DNA of 64,000 bases from Muscardinus avellanarius (lineage: Eukaryota > Chordata > Mammalia > Rodentia > Gliridae), in contig OY726557.1 in assembly GCA_963383645.1 (NCBI GenBank), positions 152,962,201 through 153,026,200 of the forward strand, read 5' to 3'. How positions within the stretch are numbered: the stretch's first letter is position 1; each line of letters starts with the position of its first letter. The notes beneath the pieces are model-generated. The model did no database searches. It was not told where the DNA came from and worked only from the letters and a program-made list of their open reading frames with translations. Of the stretch, positions 34,513-46,420 are shown piece by piece. The translations under genes and the position numbers were made by a program.

Positions 34513-34745
34513 TTTATTTCTTTTTGTTGTTGTTGTTGCAGTACTAGGGATAAAACCCAGGGGCATTCTATCTCTGAGCTACACCTCCAGCCCTAGTTTT
34601 TTTTTTTTTTTTTTTTAATTTTTGAAACAAGGTCTCACTGAATTGTGAAGGGCCTCACTAAGTAGCCGAGGCTGTCCATGGACCACGATTCTCCAGTCTC
34701 TGCCTCCCAAATGCTGGGTTAAAAGCATGAACCACCACGCCCAGC
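34513..34745 (-). mobile_element. B1-dID SINE, antisense
   Basis: Reversed ID part (gggcattctatctctgagct), a T22 run, then reversed B1 part ending accaccacgcccagcc. Confidence 0.85.
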
Positions 34746-34870
34746 CTTTACTTCTTATTTTGAAACAGGGTTTTGCTAAGTAGCTGAGGCTGGCCCAGAG
34801 CCTGCAATCTTCCTGTCTCAACCTCCAAAGCACTGTGATCACAGGAAGGTTATACCATTCATGCCCAGCT
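34746..34870 (-). mobile_element. B1-half SINE remnant, antisense
   Basis: A second reversed B1 half abuts the previous copy (gaaacagggttttgctaagt to catgcccagct). It may be the split half of one older element carrying the neighbour as a nested insertion. Confidence 0.75.
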
Positions 34871-35049
34871 CCATAAAAAGTTAATTTAAGAGAAAACCCT
34901 GTAGTATTTCATCATAAGTACTAAAGACTAAGACATGGAGATATATTTGAACCAAAAGGTTTTAGTGATATTTCATATGTGGCTTTTCCTGCCGAAGAAT
35001 CGAAAACAGAGGCTTTTAATGGAAAAGAATGGAAAAGAATAAACTTATA

Positions 35050-36510
35050 CAGATAGAGAATAATAGTAAATGTCCATTTACCCATGATCCAGGTTCAACA
35101 ATTATGAATATTGTGGTATTCTTGTTTCTAGCCCACATATTGTTTATTTACTTGAATATTTTAAGACAAAATTCATAATTATATTATTTTACTTGTACAT
35201 ACTTCAGTATATATTTATAGCTGATATAAAATTAAAAAGACTATTAGTACTAATTTTCTTTTTCCATTCAGTACTCAGTTAATTTAAAAAAATTCTCCAT
35301 AGCTTTAAAAGCATCTTTTTACAGTTGGTCTGTTAGAGTTAGGACCAAAGAAGTTCCAAAAGCTGTGCTTTGCTGATGTTCTTTAGTCTGTTGTAACACC
35401 TTCACAGTTCTCTGCTTTATGTCTACATGCCCTTATTTGTGGAAGAACCTGGATATTTTGTACTATAGAATATCCCACCTTCAGAATTTATCTGCTTCTT
35501 TCCTTGTTGTGTTATTTAATAAATTATTTATTTTTCTCCAGTATTTGAGCAACAACAGTGAGAGTTTTGATCAGGTCTGTGATAGTTTTTAAAATAATAT
35601 TAAAAGCTGGGTGTGGTGGTACATGCGTGTAATGCCAGCATTTGGGAGGCTGAGACAGGGGGATCACGGTTCAAGGACAGCCTCAGCTACTACTCAGAGT
35701 GGACCTTTGCAACAGTAAGACCCTGTTTCAAAATAAATAATAAAAAATAGGGCTGAGGGTGTAGTTCCTAGGTAGAATGCTTCTGGGTTCCACCCCCAGT
35801 ACCGTAAAAAAAAAAAAAAAAGGAATATTAAAGAGGTAGTTCTGCGTACACATCCTATTTTATTATATCAGGATGTACATAATGTCTGTGTGTCTCTTTC
35901 AGTGATGCTATAATCAGTGGGTTCAAATGGTGGCATCCTAACATCTCTACTAAATGTCCCTCATCAGCCTTTTACCTAGTGGTTTTACTATCTGATAACC
36001 ATTGCCTGGATAACTTATCTCTCTATCATTCCTTTTGTATTTGTTAGCTGTGATTCTTCTCTAGAGTTATCCTTTACCAACTGTTAGGTTATCCTGATAC
36101 AGTTCTTACAGGAAAGGTTGGATAAATTCTTAATTCTGTCCTTCTCTATAACAACTCTCAACAGGTTGACTCCTGTGTCCTGCAAAGGCAGTCAGAGAAA
36201 GGATTCGTTCTAGGTAGCCAGTGGCTTTCAATCCACTGTGGCCATTATTCTTTTAGAGCTAATTGTCCCATGTCCTTTTTTGTCTTGACCACAGTCATTG
36301 TTATAGATGCACTAAGAGGTACCAGGTGCATCGTGTATGTTTCCTACCTGGACCCTGAAATCAGTCATTGTTCCAAGGAAGTCCTGATCCTTATGTGTGG
36401 GGCGCAGAGTTGGAGACCACATTTTGTGTGTTATTCATGCATTATTGATGTTACTTGTGCATTAAAGGTGTTCATTATTCCTCTAGACTTTTTCAGTGAG
36501 CAAAGCTAGA
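35050..36510. mobile_element. Old LINE fragment (L1M-type) with a SINE inside
   Basis: Blocks aaagaagttccaaaagctgt, ctgcttctttccttgttgtg, atgtacataatgtctgtgtg and gtgggttcaaatggtggcat follow a known ancient LINE 3' pattern. The SINE at 35606 interrupts it. Confidence 0.5.
35606..35821 (+). mobile_element. B1-dID SINE, older type
   Basis: Complete, with an A16 tail. aatattaaa flanks both sides. Confidence 0.92.
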
Positions 36511-36754
36511 AAACAGGTTATTTTTAAGAAACAGGTCAAATTAATTATTAATTCATACTGACTTTTCTAAATCAAAGCTTATGGGTTTTATTTAGCTTAG
36601 AAAATTTATATATCTTTTCTTATCTTGAAAATTTGCTTTTAATCTGGAGGGAAATATTCCAAGTGCTATGTGCAGGCATGTTTTACCACTCTGACCCTCA
36701 TTAGGGTTTATGTTTATAATGCATCAATAAAATTATATTAAATAGTTTTTGTGT

Positions 36755-36945
36755 TTTTTATTGTTTTGTGATGCTAAGGATTGAACCCAGGGTCATTCAA
36801 CCTCCTACTACATCTATTTTATTTTTAAAAGAAGTCTAAGTTGTGGAGAGCCTCTCTAAGTAGCTGAGACTGACTCAACCTGTGATCCTCCTGTCTCACC
36901 CCCCTAAGTGCTGGGATCACAAGTGTGCACCACCATGCCCAGCTT
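36755..36945 (-). mobile_element. B1-dID SINE, antisense
   Basis: Reversed ID part then B1 part ending caccaccatgcccagc. aaatagttttt on the left and aaaatagtttta on the right are the probable target duplication. Confidence 0.88.
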
Positions 36946-37002
36946 AAAATAGTTTTAACATTTATATTATCATATTTTGCTGATTATATATACTATCTCT
37001 AG

Positions 37003-37227
37003 TTGGGCGTGGTGGTGCACACTTGTAATCCCTGCGCTTGGGAGGCAGAGAAAGGAGGATTGTGCAGGTTCGAAGCCAGCTGTGCTGGCTTAAGAGACCC
37101 TGTTTCCAAATAAATATATAAAAATTGTCTGGGAGTATAGCCCGGAGGTAGAAGGGCTTCCAGAAACCCCAGTACCACCAAAAAAAAAAAAAAAAAAAAA
37201 GAAAGAAAGAAAAAAGAAGAAAAAGAA
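37003..37227 (+). mobile_element. B1-dID SINE, younger type, with A/G-rich tail
   Basis: Complete copy whose tail has become A20 followed by GAAA-type repeats. A perfect 13-base duplication, atactatctctag, lies at 36990-37002 and 37228-37240. Confidence 0.95.
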
Positions 37228-37280
37228 ATACTATCTCTAGTATGCTACATACAAGATGACTAATACATGTAATTTAGGGT

Positions 37281-37283
<3 letters not shown>

Positions 37284-37311
<28 letters not shown>
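37284..37311. repeat. (GT)n microsatellite
   Basis: Uninterrupted GT run of about 14 units. Confidence 0.9.
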
Positions 37312-37718
37312 CTGAATATGTTTATTGTCCTTTGAGTACATGTCTCATTAGGGATGTACTGTCGATAGTAACTTGAAATATTTATTTATGTTTTTACAAT
37401 TCTTCACTAAAGAAAAACTTTAACTTTTTTACCCTTATTTGTTCTCAATTTTTGGAGGTTGCTTAGTTTTTTTCTTCTTATTTTAGTTTTTAAATTAACA
37501 GAAAATATATAAGGCCAAAGTCAAAACTATGAAATAAGTGCTTGGAGAAAGAGCTTGCTCACATATATATTTCCATATCCCATTCTCTTTTTCCTTAGTA
37601 AGTAATCATTTTTGTTAGTCTTAATTTGATTCTTTCATTACTTCTTGTTGAGAACACTGTCAAATATGTATGTTTGTATTTTTCCTATTTTTTTATGCTA
37701 AAGGGGGCATATTTCCAC

Positions 37719-37922
37719 AGCCAGGTGTGGTGGCGCATGCTTGTAATCCCAGCATTTAGGAGGCTGAGACCAGAGTATTGTGGTTTGCAGACAGCCTCAG
37801 CTACTTAGTGAGGCCCTCTGCAACTTAGTGAGACCCTGTTTCAAGATAAAGAATAAAAAATAGGGCAGGGGGTGTATCTCAGAAGTCAAATGCCCTTGGG
37901 TTCCATCCCCAGACCTGCAAAA
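37719..37922 (+). mobile_element. B1-dID SINE, older type
   Basis: Complete copy flanked by gggggcatattt repeats on both sides. Confidence 0.92.
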
Positions 37923-38094
37923 AAGGGGGGGCATATTTCTACTCTCCGAATCTTACGTAACAGGACACATTTTTGCTTGTCTGTCTCCAGGATGGATCTC
38001 CAGATATGGGGTTGTTAGGTCAAATAGTAAATTCACACAGAATCTTACTTAGGTATTGATAAAGTTCTTTCAGTACATTTATAAGTTTTTGTGT

Positions 38095-38286
38095 TTGCAT
38101 TTTTTATGATGCTGAGGATGGGACCCAGGGGCCATTTTACCTTTAAGCTATAGCCCATCCCTATTTTATTTTTCTTTATTTGAAAATATGATCTCACAAG
38201 GTTGCTGAGAGTCTTGCTAAATTGCCGAGGCTGGCCTTGAACCTGTAATCCTTCTGTCTCAGCCTCCTAAGTACTGGGATTACAGT
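38095..38286 (-). mobile_element. B1-dID SINE, antisense
   Basis: Reversed ID part (gatgggacccaggggccatt) to tactgggattacag, 5' end of the element missing. Confidence 0.87.
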
Positions 38287-38439
38287 GAAATTTTTTAAAA
38301 AAGAGGTGACCTAGTCTCTGACCTATTGAATCAGAACTCAGAGATGTGGATTCTTAGGTGAGATGGATAATCACCTGGCTTTCAGAAGTTATTCTATAGG
38401 AAATCTTAAAGCTAACATTAAGTTAAATTTAAGTTATTG

Positions 38440-38660
38440 CTCATTTGATATATGCTAGGTTCCACGCTAGGCACTAATGAGACAGATCTCAAGATAAATA
38501 TCACATAATCTCCCCTGCATGATCTTCGAGCCTCCATAATGGTGGAGAAACACTTATAAACAAATAATTGTGTTATCACGTAATTGGTAGGATGACAGAG
38601 ATGTACACATGGTGCTCAGGGGATACAAAGAATGAATAGTTCTGTCCGTAAGAAGGGTAA
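38440..38660 (+). repeat. Ancient mammalian interspersed repeat (L2/L3-like class)
   Basis: tgatatatgctaggttccac, gctaggcactaatgagacag, ggtgctcaggggatacaaag, in the order seen for this old family. Confidence 0.5.
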
Positions 38661-39014
38661 CTGAGCTAGATTGGGGTCAACTGTTCCTAATATAAACAAG
38701 CAGCATTATGCATTTAGCAAATTCTCTACAAAAGATTTAATGAAGTATTTTCTTTCCTGAGAAGATATAGATCATGAATTTAACTCAGAACACTTACCCC
38801 ATCAGCACTTGTTTCTTTGCTTGTTTTGTTCTCTGTCCTAGCTTTGTATTTTCATGTTTTGGCTACCATGAACATCTACAGAAATTTTTGAACCAAAAAT
38901 AATACATCAGGCAGAGTCCTAACAAAAATATTTTTAGAGTGAATATATACTACCATAATCACGAGCCCTCTGTGCTCTGCCTCAAATTATTCATGTAGTC
39001 AACAGGAGAGAAGA

Positions 39015-41221
39015 TAAAAGTCAATAAAAACAGAATTATTTATTAAAAAGATCTAATGTTACAAGAACAGTACACAGAACGATTATCTGACTGTGCCTTC
39101 CACGTGTTATATACCATTATGTATAGTATATATACAGATTGTATACAATATATTTAACGCTTTGACATGGAGTCCACAGTACCTTCAGTTGGGTATGTAA
39201 AACATTTGTTTTCATGAAATTTCTAATTATCAGGAGTGTTGTTTTCTTCATTGTTTAACTGACATACAAAAATACAGTCTCTTTAGTAACTTAAGACTGT
39301 GTGGTTATTATTTCATCCAAGAAAAAGCTCCCTTAGTACTGCAGCTGAAAAATAATGTACCTTGATAAGGAATGCTGTCTGCTTTCTACAAAATAACAAA
39401 TATGTAATATATAATTACATAAACATTGAAAACCTGTTTTTAAATAGGTTTATGATGCAAAATACATATTTTGTGCATGTTGAGTAATAACATCCCATAT
39501 CTCTGATTCCTGTAAGAATACATCAGACATTCTATACATAAATATTCTGGCAGATATGTACCATCCATCATATACTTAGAAATACTAGTTAATTTGAATT
39601 TGCCATATATTGACCTATTTTACCGGGCTTTGCTTTGTAACCATGTTAGTAAAAACTTGATTCTTGAAGTCTTTCTGTAAATCTAGCAAAGAATATCATG
39701 GGAAATGAAGATAATGCTTTGCCTCCTCAAATATTTAAAAATTATTTCCCATTTTAAATGCAAGTAGAATTAATGGTATAGGTTATGCAATAAAAGAAAA
39801 GGAGAGAGACTTGTTTTTACCCTCATAGTAATGTAATCTGTAAAACTAGTTTTCCAGGTTCTTCTCTGGCAATTGAGGTTGCAAAAATATTTTTTTTCAG
39901 TCATTTTCATGGGTGCAATGCCAATTCTGGCACATCCTCATATTTTCTAGAAGTTCTGTGTAATTCATCAAGTTGAAAAGTTTCAACTAGCTTTTCAAAA
40001 ACTATATAGGATCACTTATGTTCAAATAGATTCTTCAAAATAGCAAATTGTGACCAACTCTCAAGCCACAAAAATAAAGCAGGGCATATCTCTCTGGACT
40101 AGCTGAGCCCCTATACTGATGCCGTATTCCCATAGATTATTTTTTACTTAATTTATCCAGTAGATCTGCTTTATTCTAATAGTTGATAGGATTTTATTAG
40201 TGGCATGTAACTATCTGAAAAAATCAAAATTTGATATGCTTGAACCAATTTAATATATGCATAATTATTTGCACAACAAATTTTCATTGTCTTTAAAATT
40301 ATTTGCCATTAGGAGAAAGTCCTGCACTTAACTCAAAATCAGCTTTTATGGTAGGTAAAGAAATGGAAAATCTCTTCTCATATTTGTTATATTTTAAAGT
40401 TAGCACCTGTGGCAACATGTCATGGTCCACCGTGATTAGTGATCAGATAATTTTCTGACTCTAAACTATCTTTTGTTATTAAAAATAAATATTTACTAAT
40501 TTTGCTGCTAGATAACATAGTACTTGATGAAAAACAATAAATTTTTTTGGGCTCACTTTCTATTTAACCTGTACTAATATAAATGGTTTATTTCCTACCC
40601 TAATATCTTGCTCTAGGGGCACGTACAGAATAGCATATTGACAAATCTCGCTATTTCACTATGCCAATCATACATAATTTTTGAGAAAATTTTTGTGTGT
40701 TTATTTTACAATGGACCACATAACAAGTGTTTTTTATATCTCCTGTTGGTTTGGCAATTAAAATAATCAGCTGAAGGGAAAATTAAAAACACTGAACTCA
40801 ATATCTGAAGCATACTTTTCATTCTCAGTTTTGTATTTGTTTTTGAAATAGATCTGCTAGAGATCATTTATTTAACAAATGGATGGCACACACTCAGAGT
40901 CATCAGGTATAAAATCAAATTCTAACATATTAAAAAATTAAGAATACATTCGACAGAAATTACCTTTGCTTACAAAAGTTCATTACATACAATCTGCATA
41001 TTTTTATTGGACCAAGAACTGTCCTCTCCATTTACAAAATCCAAAGAGAAACCTGATGGATAAGTAATATTTCCGTCCCAACCTCTTGTAAGGGCACCAC
41101 GTGTAGTTCCATTTTTTAAAGCTTATCTCTGGATCCAGAATCGCCATTTACACTACACTCAATTCACTGCTGTTCGTTCTCAAGCTCAAAAAAGAAAAGC
41201 AAAGTCAGCAGTTTTCAGTTT
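39015..41221 (-). other. CNTN5: Probable CNTN5 3' UTR
   Basis: About 2.2 kb follow the stop codon on the minus strand with no SINE or recognisable LINE, in a window otherwise crowded with them. The sequence is AT-rich. Several AATAAA hexamers occur on the minus strand (for example near 40168, 40586, 40703, 40873 and 41002). The most distal is at 39039-39044, so cleavage would fall near 39010-39025. Seen: repeat-poor sequence and hexamers. Inferred: that the terminal exon extends this far. Shorter 3' UTRs from proximal signals are equally possible. Confidence 0.45.
39039..39044 (-). promoter_or_regulatory. Candidate distal polyadenylation signal
   Basis: An AATAAA hexamer on the minus strand, the last one before repeat-bearing sequence resumes downstream of the CNTN5 stop codon. 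Use of this site is not proven by sequence alone. Confidence 0.35.
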
Positions 41222-41322
41222 TCACCAGGAAGTTGAAGGAATCATCAATGCCAGGAACAACGTTACTGATGATGATGTGGAGAGACTGTGCAGAGCTGAC
41301 TGAGCGCTTGTGATCTTCCCAC
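41222..41322 (-). CDS. CNTN5: CNTN5 terminal coding exon with GPI-anchor signal
   Basis: This is the coding part of the last exon. Two bases finish a glycine codon, then 32 codons from [10 protein letters not shown] to IPSTSW and a TGA stop at 41222-41224. The segment is a typical GPI attachment signal: a small-residue, Ser-rich stretch (HSLSTSSS, the likely omega-site region), then a short hydrophobic tail (VTLFLALMI), then the end of the protein with no cytoplasmic domain. In the mature protein this tail would be removed and replaced by a GPI anchor on the neuronal surface. The acceptor is ttttttcacag/gtggg with a good pyrimidine tract. Compared with the human tail as I remember it, one serine of the cluster appears to be missing. 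Confidence 0.87.
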
Positions 41323-42039
41323 CTGTGAAAAAAGAGAAGGACCCAATGGAAGACATTGCTTTGATCTTGCCTGCGAGAGGAAAGAATTGTTCTTCAAACA
41401 TGGAACAAAAGAATATGACTGACATCCAACTTGTTTCTAATGTGAATATTTTTCATACTGGGAAAACAAGGAATTGTTTGAGGTCTCAAAGTTATAATAT
41501 AAAAAAGGGGAAGAAATACATATGAAATACTGTGTTAAAAAGGGTAAGTCATGTTGAAGAAACACATGTAACCAGGAGTAGTATAATTCCCATCAATGAT
41601 GTACTGATGGAAAACATCCCAAATTCCAGGGATGAAAAATGAGGTAATTTTTATAGTGCATGGTTCAGGTAATGGGCAAAATAATTTGAAAAAATGTGAG
41701 GCAGCATGAATTTATAATTTAATTGCTTCAATTTAGTTTTAAATTTAGTAATGTTTTCTTTATGAGTCTTTGCTTATTTTGGTCGAATAGGTTTGAATTC
41801 TAGGTTCTCATGCAGAACTGGTAAAGGGCACTCTTTCACCATTTTTGTTTATACTCAAGAGAAACCCTTTCTTGAGAGCAAAACATTGTATGTAATTAAT
41901 TGAATTGAAGTAGCTGATCTGAATTGATTACTATGAAGTAGTTATGAAAGCTCCATGTGGCCACACATTATGAATGACTTGCAGGTACTAACTTCAGGAA
42001 TAGTTCTCTAAGCCAAAAGTCTTTATAAATATCATGATT

Positions 42040-42240
42040 GACATATAATGAATGCTCACTATATGCCAAGCACTAAATTCAGCAGTTTATATACATTATA
42101 TTATTTAATCCTCATAATATCTCCCTATGGTAAATATTATTGTTTATACTTTGTTGTACTTGAGAAAACTGGTACTTAGAGTATAAAATTGACTTAAAGT
42201 TCCTGATCTATGGATTAGTAAATCTGAATTTTTTACTATC
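42040..42240 (-). repeat. MIR-class repeat, antisense
   Basis: atgctcactatatgccaagc, tatttaatcctcataatatc, ttgtacttgagaaaactgg and gtaaatctgaa in order. Confidence 0.6.
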
Positions 42241-42840
42241 TCTCTTAAAAGTATTATCACTTTGGTGATATCATTAAGAGTAAGGATGAAACTTAACTAC
42301 CCAATTTTTGGAATCTTTTTTGGTAAAGTTATCATTTTTTGGATACATGCAATATAGTGGGATAATAAGGGTGATTTTTGTTACAGAGATGAGTCTAAGT
42401 TTATTTTCCAGCCAAAATAAATTATTAATAGCTAAATAATTATATTTTTAGACACACACAATGCACACGCTTAGTAAGTTTTTATGTCTTTGAAAAATTT
42501 TATAATAAATAATGTAGTAAAGTATCAATTAGCATATTAAAGGACATATATTTTTGTTTGTACAAAATGGATTTATTGTGAAGTGCATAGCTACATGTGA
42601 ACTATAAGAAAGGTAGGGCAACAAGACCTTACTGGAGTGTTTTATACATGCCACATAGAAGATGGGAAAACATCCTTTCTATATATCTGAAAGTGGTTGT
42701 GTCCTTGTTAAATCAACTTCCATGACACTTTCACAAAATCATCTTACAAAATCATATTTGAGATATGCAGAGCCCATATCTCAAATTCTAAATAAAATCC
42801 ACAAAACTAAGACATATTATTTTAGACTAGCAAAAATTAA

Positions 42841-42880
42841 ACACACAGCACACACACACATATATACACATACACACACA
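42841..42880. repeat. (CA)n/(TA) microsatellite, imperfect
   Basis: CA repeats broken by TATATA. Confidence 0.85.
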
Positions 42881-43870
42881 GAGAAAACAGCAAAAATACT
42901 GAATTAAGGTATAGCTCCACCTGTAAAACTGTTTCACTCAAGAAAGTCATTAAATTTTGTAGGCTTTTGGGTTTTAGAATATGATAAGAAAAAAAAAACC
43001 AATCACTGCTTAGGTTTTATGAGTCTAAGGCAGATAATACTCTGAGATTTCATTTTATTGAAACCCAGGAAATGGGTTACACTGGCCAAAATGTCATTAA
43101 CTAAAACATTAGAGTTGCCATTTTTCTCTATAGAATATAAATTACAAATTAATTAAAATAAATGGGAGGATTAAGGCTTTATAAGTACTTCCATGCCTGG
43201 GGCTGACCTTAATAGGAATGTGCTATAGCATCTCATTGTGTTAGAGTCCAAAGGAACCTGCTGCTTTCAAAGGATAATAAAATTCCTAACTACAGCTATT
43301 GCTAGAAGGATGAAACAGGATAGTGTGTGGAAAACACCTAGCATAAGGCCAGGAACATGAGGAGGGCTCAGACAAGTCTCATTGCATTCTTGTTAGAAAT
43401 TTGACACTTAGGAAGCAAGAAAAGAATCATCATCTTTTTCACTTAAAAAGAAAAAATAAACTTTCGGTTTTTAAAGTATCCTTGAAGAGTTGGCAGCTTC
43501 TTCTCAACAGGTCACTTGTGAACCAATCAACATGGAGACATCATTACCATTCTTGTTTTTCAAATTGCACTTTTATAAAGGAACATAAATGGTATTAAGT
43601 TAAAATTCGTAGGTGTTTTCATCCTTATCTCTGGGTTATGAGTCCTGTATCTTGGATATTTTGAATTTTTATGTTAAAATAATTTTAGATGTACCCCAAA
43701 ATTCTGAAACCAGAACAAAGAATTCTCTGAGATTTTTCACTATTGATATGTTTTCATTCATGATTAATTTTAAATGCTATGTACATTTTTGAAATTATTA
43801 ATACCAATCTCAGTGACATGTGCAGGGAGGAGGAGAGAGAAGGGGGAATGTGAAGAAAGTACTCCAAGTG

Positions 43871-43899
43871 TTGTGTGTGTATATATATATATATATATA
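43871..43899. repeat. (GT)n(AT)n microsatellite
   Basis: Five GT units pass into about ten AT units just before a SINE. Confidence 0.9.
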
Positions 43900-43935
43900 A
43901 TGTTACTATCACTCTATATCTCATTATGGTATATA

Positions 43936-44140
43936 AGCATGGTGGCACACGCTTGTAATCCCAGCATTCAGGAAGCTGAGACAGGAGGATCATGGTTTGC
44001 GGCCAGCCTCAGCTATTTAGTGAGGCCCTCTGCAACTCAGTGAGAATCTGTTTCCAAGTAAAGAATAAAAAAATAGGCCTGGGGGTGTAGCTCGGAGGTA
44101 GAATTCCCCTGGGTTCCATCCCCAGTACTGCAAGAAAAAG
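43936..44140 (+). mobile_element. B1-dID SINE, older type
   Basis: gcatggtggcacacgcttgt start, gggttccatccccagtactg end with an A-rich tail. Confidence 0.92.
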
Positions 44141-44292
44141 AAAAATTTAAAAAAAGATAATGCATAATCACTAAATTTTTTTCTTATAAATATATGCATT
44201 CTTCTCAATTATTTCATATGCTATTTTAGATATGACACATCCTTGCCGAAAACACTAGGATGTTCCTCAAAAAAAGATATTTTCTTATATTA

Positions 44293-44324
44293 CAACAGTG
44301 TGGTTTTCAAAAACCACACTGTTG
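44293..44324. repeat. Perfect 14-bp inverted repeat with 4-base loop
   Basis: caacagtgtggttt (44293-44306) and its exact complement (44311-44324) flank tcaa. It can form a stable hairpin in DNA or RNA. Confidence 0.9.
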
Positions 44325-44441
44325 AAAACATAGAAAACTGATGCAATGTATTTTAATATAGTAAAATTTCATCAGTTCCAGTAATATCCTTTATTTTATC
44401 TTGCATTATTATTTAAGAAATTAGAATTTATTAAATATGAT

Positions 44442-44621
44442 GCCGGGCATGGTGGCGCACGCTTGTAATCACCGCACTTGGGAGGCGGAGACAGGAGGAT
44501 CACGCAGGTTTGAAGCCAGCCGCACTGGCTTAAGAGACCCTGTTTCCAAATAAAAATAATAAAATAGGTCTGGGAGTATAGCCCGGAGGTAGAAGGGTTT
44601 TCAGGAACCCCGGTACCACCC
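44442..44621 (+). mobile_element. B1-dID SINE, younger type
   Basis: gccgggcatggtggcgcacg start; its tail has become (AAAT)n. tttattaaatat lies on both sides as target duplication. Confidence 0.94.
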
Positions 44622-44624
44622 AAA

Positions 44625-44662
<38 letters not shown>
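44622..44662. repeat. (AAAT)n microsatellite from SINE tail
   Basis: About ten AAAT units directly following the SINE. Confidence 0.93.
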
Positions 44663-44668
<6 letters not shown>

Positions 44669-45114
44669 TAAATATTATGTCAGTTGCTTTTCCTCAATTC
44701 TAGTGTTATTCTTTATATTTGCCGTCCATCTTATTCTGTGCCATCAGCCCTCCTCCCAAGAAACCTCAAACATAAGCAATGCATTTAGTTTGATTCCCGA
44801 TTCATAAATGTCTAAAATATGATAGGGCCCCACATGCTGCCTTACAAGATATCGTTGGAGACTTCCCTTTAACTTGGCAAGTCTGAGTATGATTGCCCAA
44901 CAAACAGTGCTCATAATTAACCATTAATTAAGTTGAACACTAAAATTTTTATGTGATATTTTAGTGAAAATTGCCTAATACTTTCTTAACTAGAGATTTG
45001 AATTTTTAATAAAATCTTCCTTTTTGCCTAACTTGAAAAAATGGTTACTTTCTTCTAAATTTATAAAATTTCTCTTTCTTTAGTCAGTTTTGTCTTGCTG
45101 GTTTAATAACAATC

Positions 45115-45265
45115 ATAGTGGTTGGTGTGCATGTGGATCTTGTAGACAAGCATACCTGGTTTGAATCCTGGCTTTGTCAGTAGGTTATAGTATGATCTTA
45201 GGTAAGTACTCAAATTTTCCTTGTAAACCAGAAAAAATGCCCCACAATTTTATATGATTGTTGCC
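45115..45265 (+). repeat. MIR SINE fragment
   Basis: acctggtttgaatcctggct then gatcttaggtaagtactcaa, the MIR core. Confidence 0.65.
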
Positions 45266-45788
45266 AAGTAATATGATATATGTAATTTTTTTTACTGTGC
45301 CTGATATACACAAAGGCTCAGAGAAGCAAACAATTACTAATATTGTTAATAATGGTATTTAAAAATTTATAAATTGTTTTGAACTCAGTAAGCATCAAAT
45401 TTTAATTTTAAAAGCATTTTTAAATTTAAACTTCATATTAATAAGGGGAATAAAGAGAATAGAGAAGTGGGCATATAAAACTGGTACAATATCAGCTTAA
45501 AAGCAATATCCCTAGATCCAAATGGCAGCAAAGTACTACTCAAGACCAGCATAGTCGAGGAATTTTGTAATTAAGTGAATTCTAATAGAAACACTAACTG
45601 CTATTTAGATTTGTAGAATTATGAGATTATGAGCAAATTACTATACTTTCACCTAATTGGGGGACACATAATCAGAGTGAGAAACTCCTAAAAAAAATCT
45701 CTGGATTAGGCAATTCAATTTGATGAAGGTTATATTATCTTATGGTGGAGGTGGCCATCAGATTAAAGCTGTTGATGTCAAAACTTAC

Positions 45789-45957
45789 CAGAATATGATG
45801 GTACCCTGATTTGAGAGCTGGCTGTTCCATCCCCTCCTTCACTGTATGCACGGACTTCAATGATGTAGACCCCGGCATCAGGAAGTGGCACTACGGCTTG
45901 AGGTTTCTGTGTTTCGATAACTTGACTGTCGCTGTGACCCTCTTGCCTGTAAAACAC
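45789..45957 (-). CDS. CNTN5: CNTN5 exon, second half of FnIII domain 4
   Basis: This 169-base exon encodes 56 residues plus one base, starting [10 protein letters not shown] directly after the YK of the upstream exon and ending RVPSYS. It completes FnIII-4: the VFYR strand, then [19 protein letters not shown], which carries the typical Y-x-x-x-V-x-A-x-x-x-G-G-x-G pattern of the last FnIII strands. This is the membrane-proximal domain. The acceptor is ctcacag/gtg and the donor is tctg/gtaagt. The open frame runs on into intron on both sides, so splice sites and not ORF ends define the exon. Confidence 0.88.
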
Positions 45958-46004
45958 CTGTGAGTAGTAATAGAGGTTTAAACATTTGATACTCAACCGA
46001 GAGC

Positions 46005-46420
46005 TACAAATGTTTATTGACTACCTACTTTATGTCAAGTTCTGAGCTAAGTGCAAGTAGCTTGCTGCTTAAATATATAAACAAATGTAATGCATATGTT
46101 ATACACAGCAATGGAAATATAGGGAACTATAAAATTAAAAAGTGCTTAAAATACAATAAATGCATTAAAATAGTTCAATTCTGTTTGGGGAATTAGGAAA
46201 AGAGTTCAAGAGGAGATGATGCTTAAGCTACACAGTCAAAGATAAAATGAGTTCACTAGTTGAGAAGAATCCTAGACAGAGATTAGAGAAATTAAAAATA
46301 CACCCAAGTGAGTAAAAAAAATGGTGTCAAGAAAGAAGATATATGAGAATAGTGAGAAACGAGGCTAGAGAAGTAAGGAGAGAGGGGGAAAATCATGAAA
46401 AATATTTTATGCCCAATTAT
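46005..46420 (+). repeat. Ancient mammalian interspersed repeat (L2/L3-like class)
   Basis: tgtttattgactacctactt, atgtcaagttctgagctaag, agaggagatgatgcttaagc. Confidence 0.5.

Larger units (their letters stand above)
41323..45788 (-). other. CNTN5: Last intron of CNTN5
   Basis: 4466 bases between the GT donor at 45788 and the AG acceptor at 41323 (minus strand). It holds an old repeat at 42040, a CA-rich run, two SINEs, a hairpin at 44293-44324 and a MIR at 45115. No other gene is seen. Confidence 0.85.
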
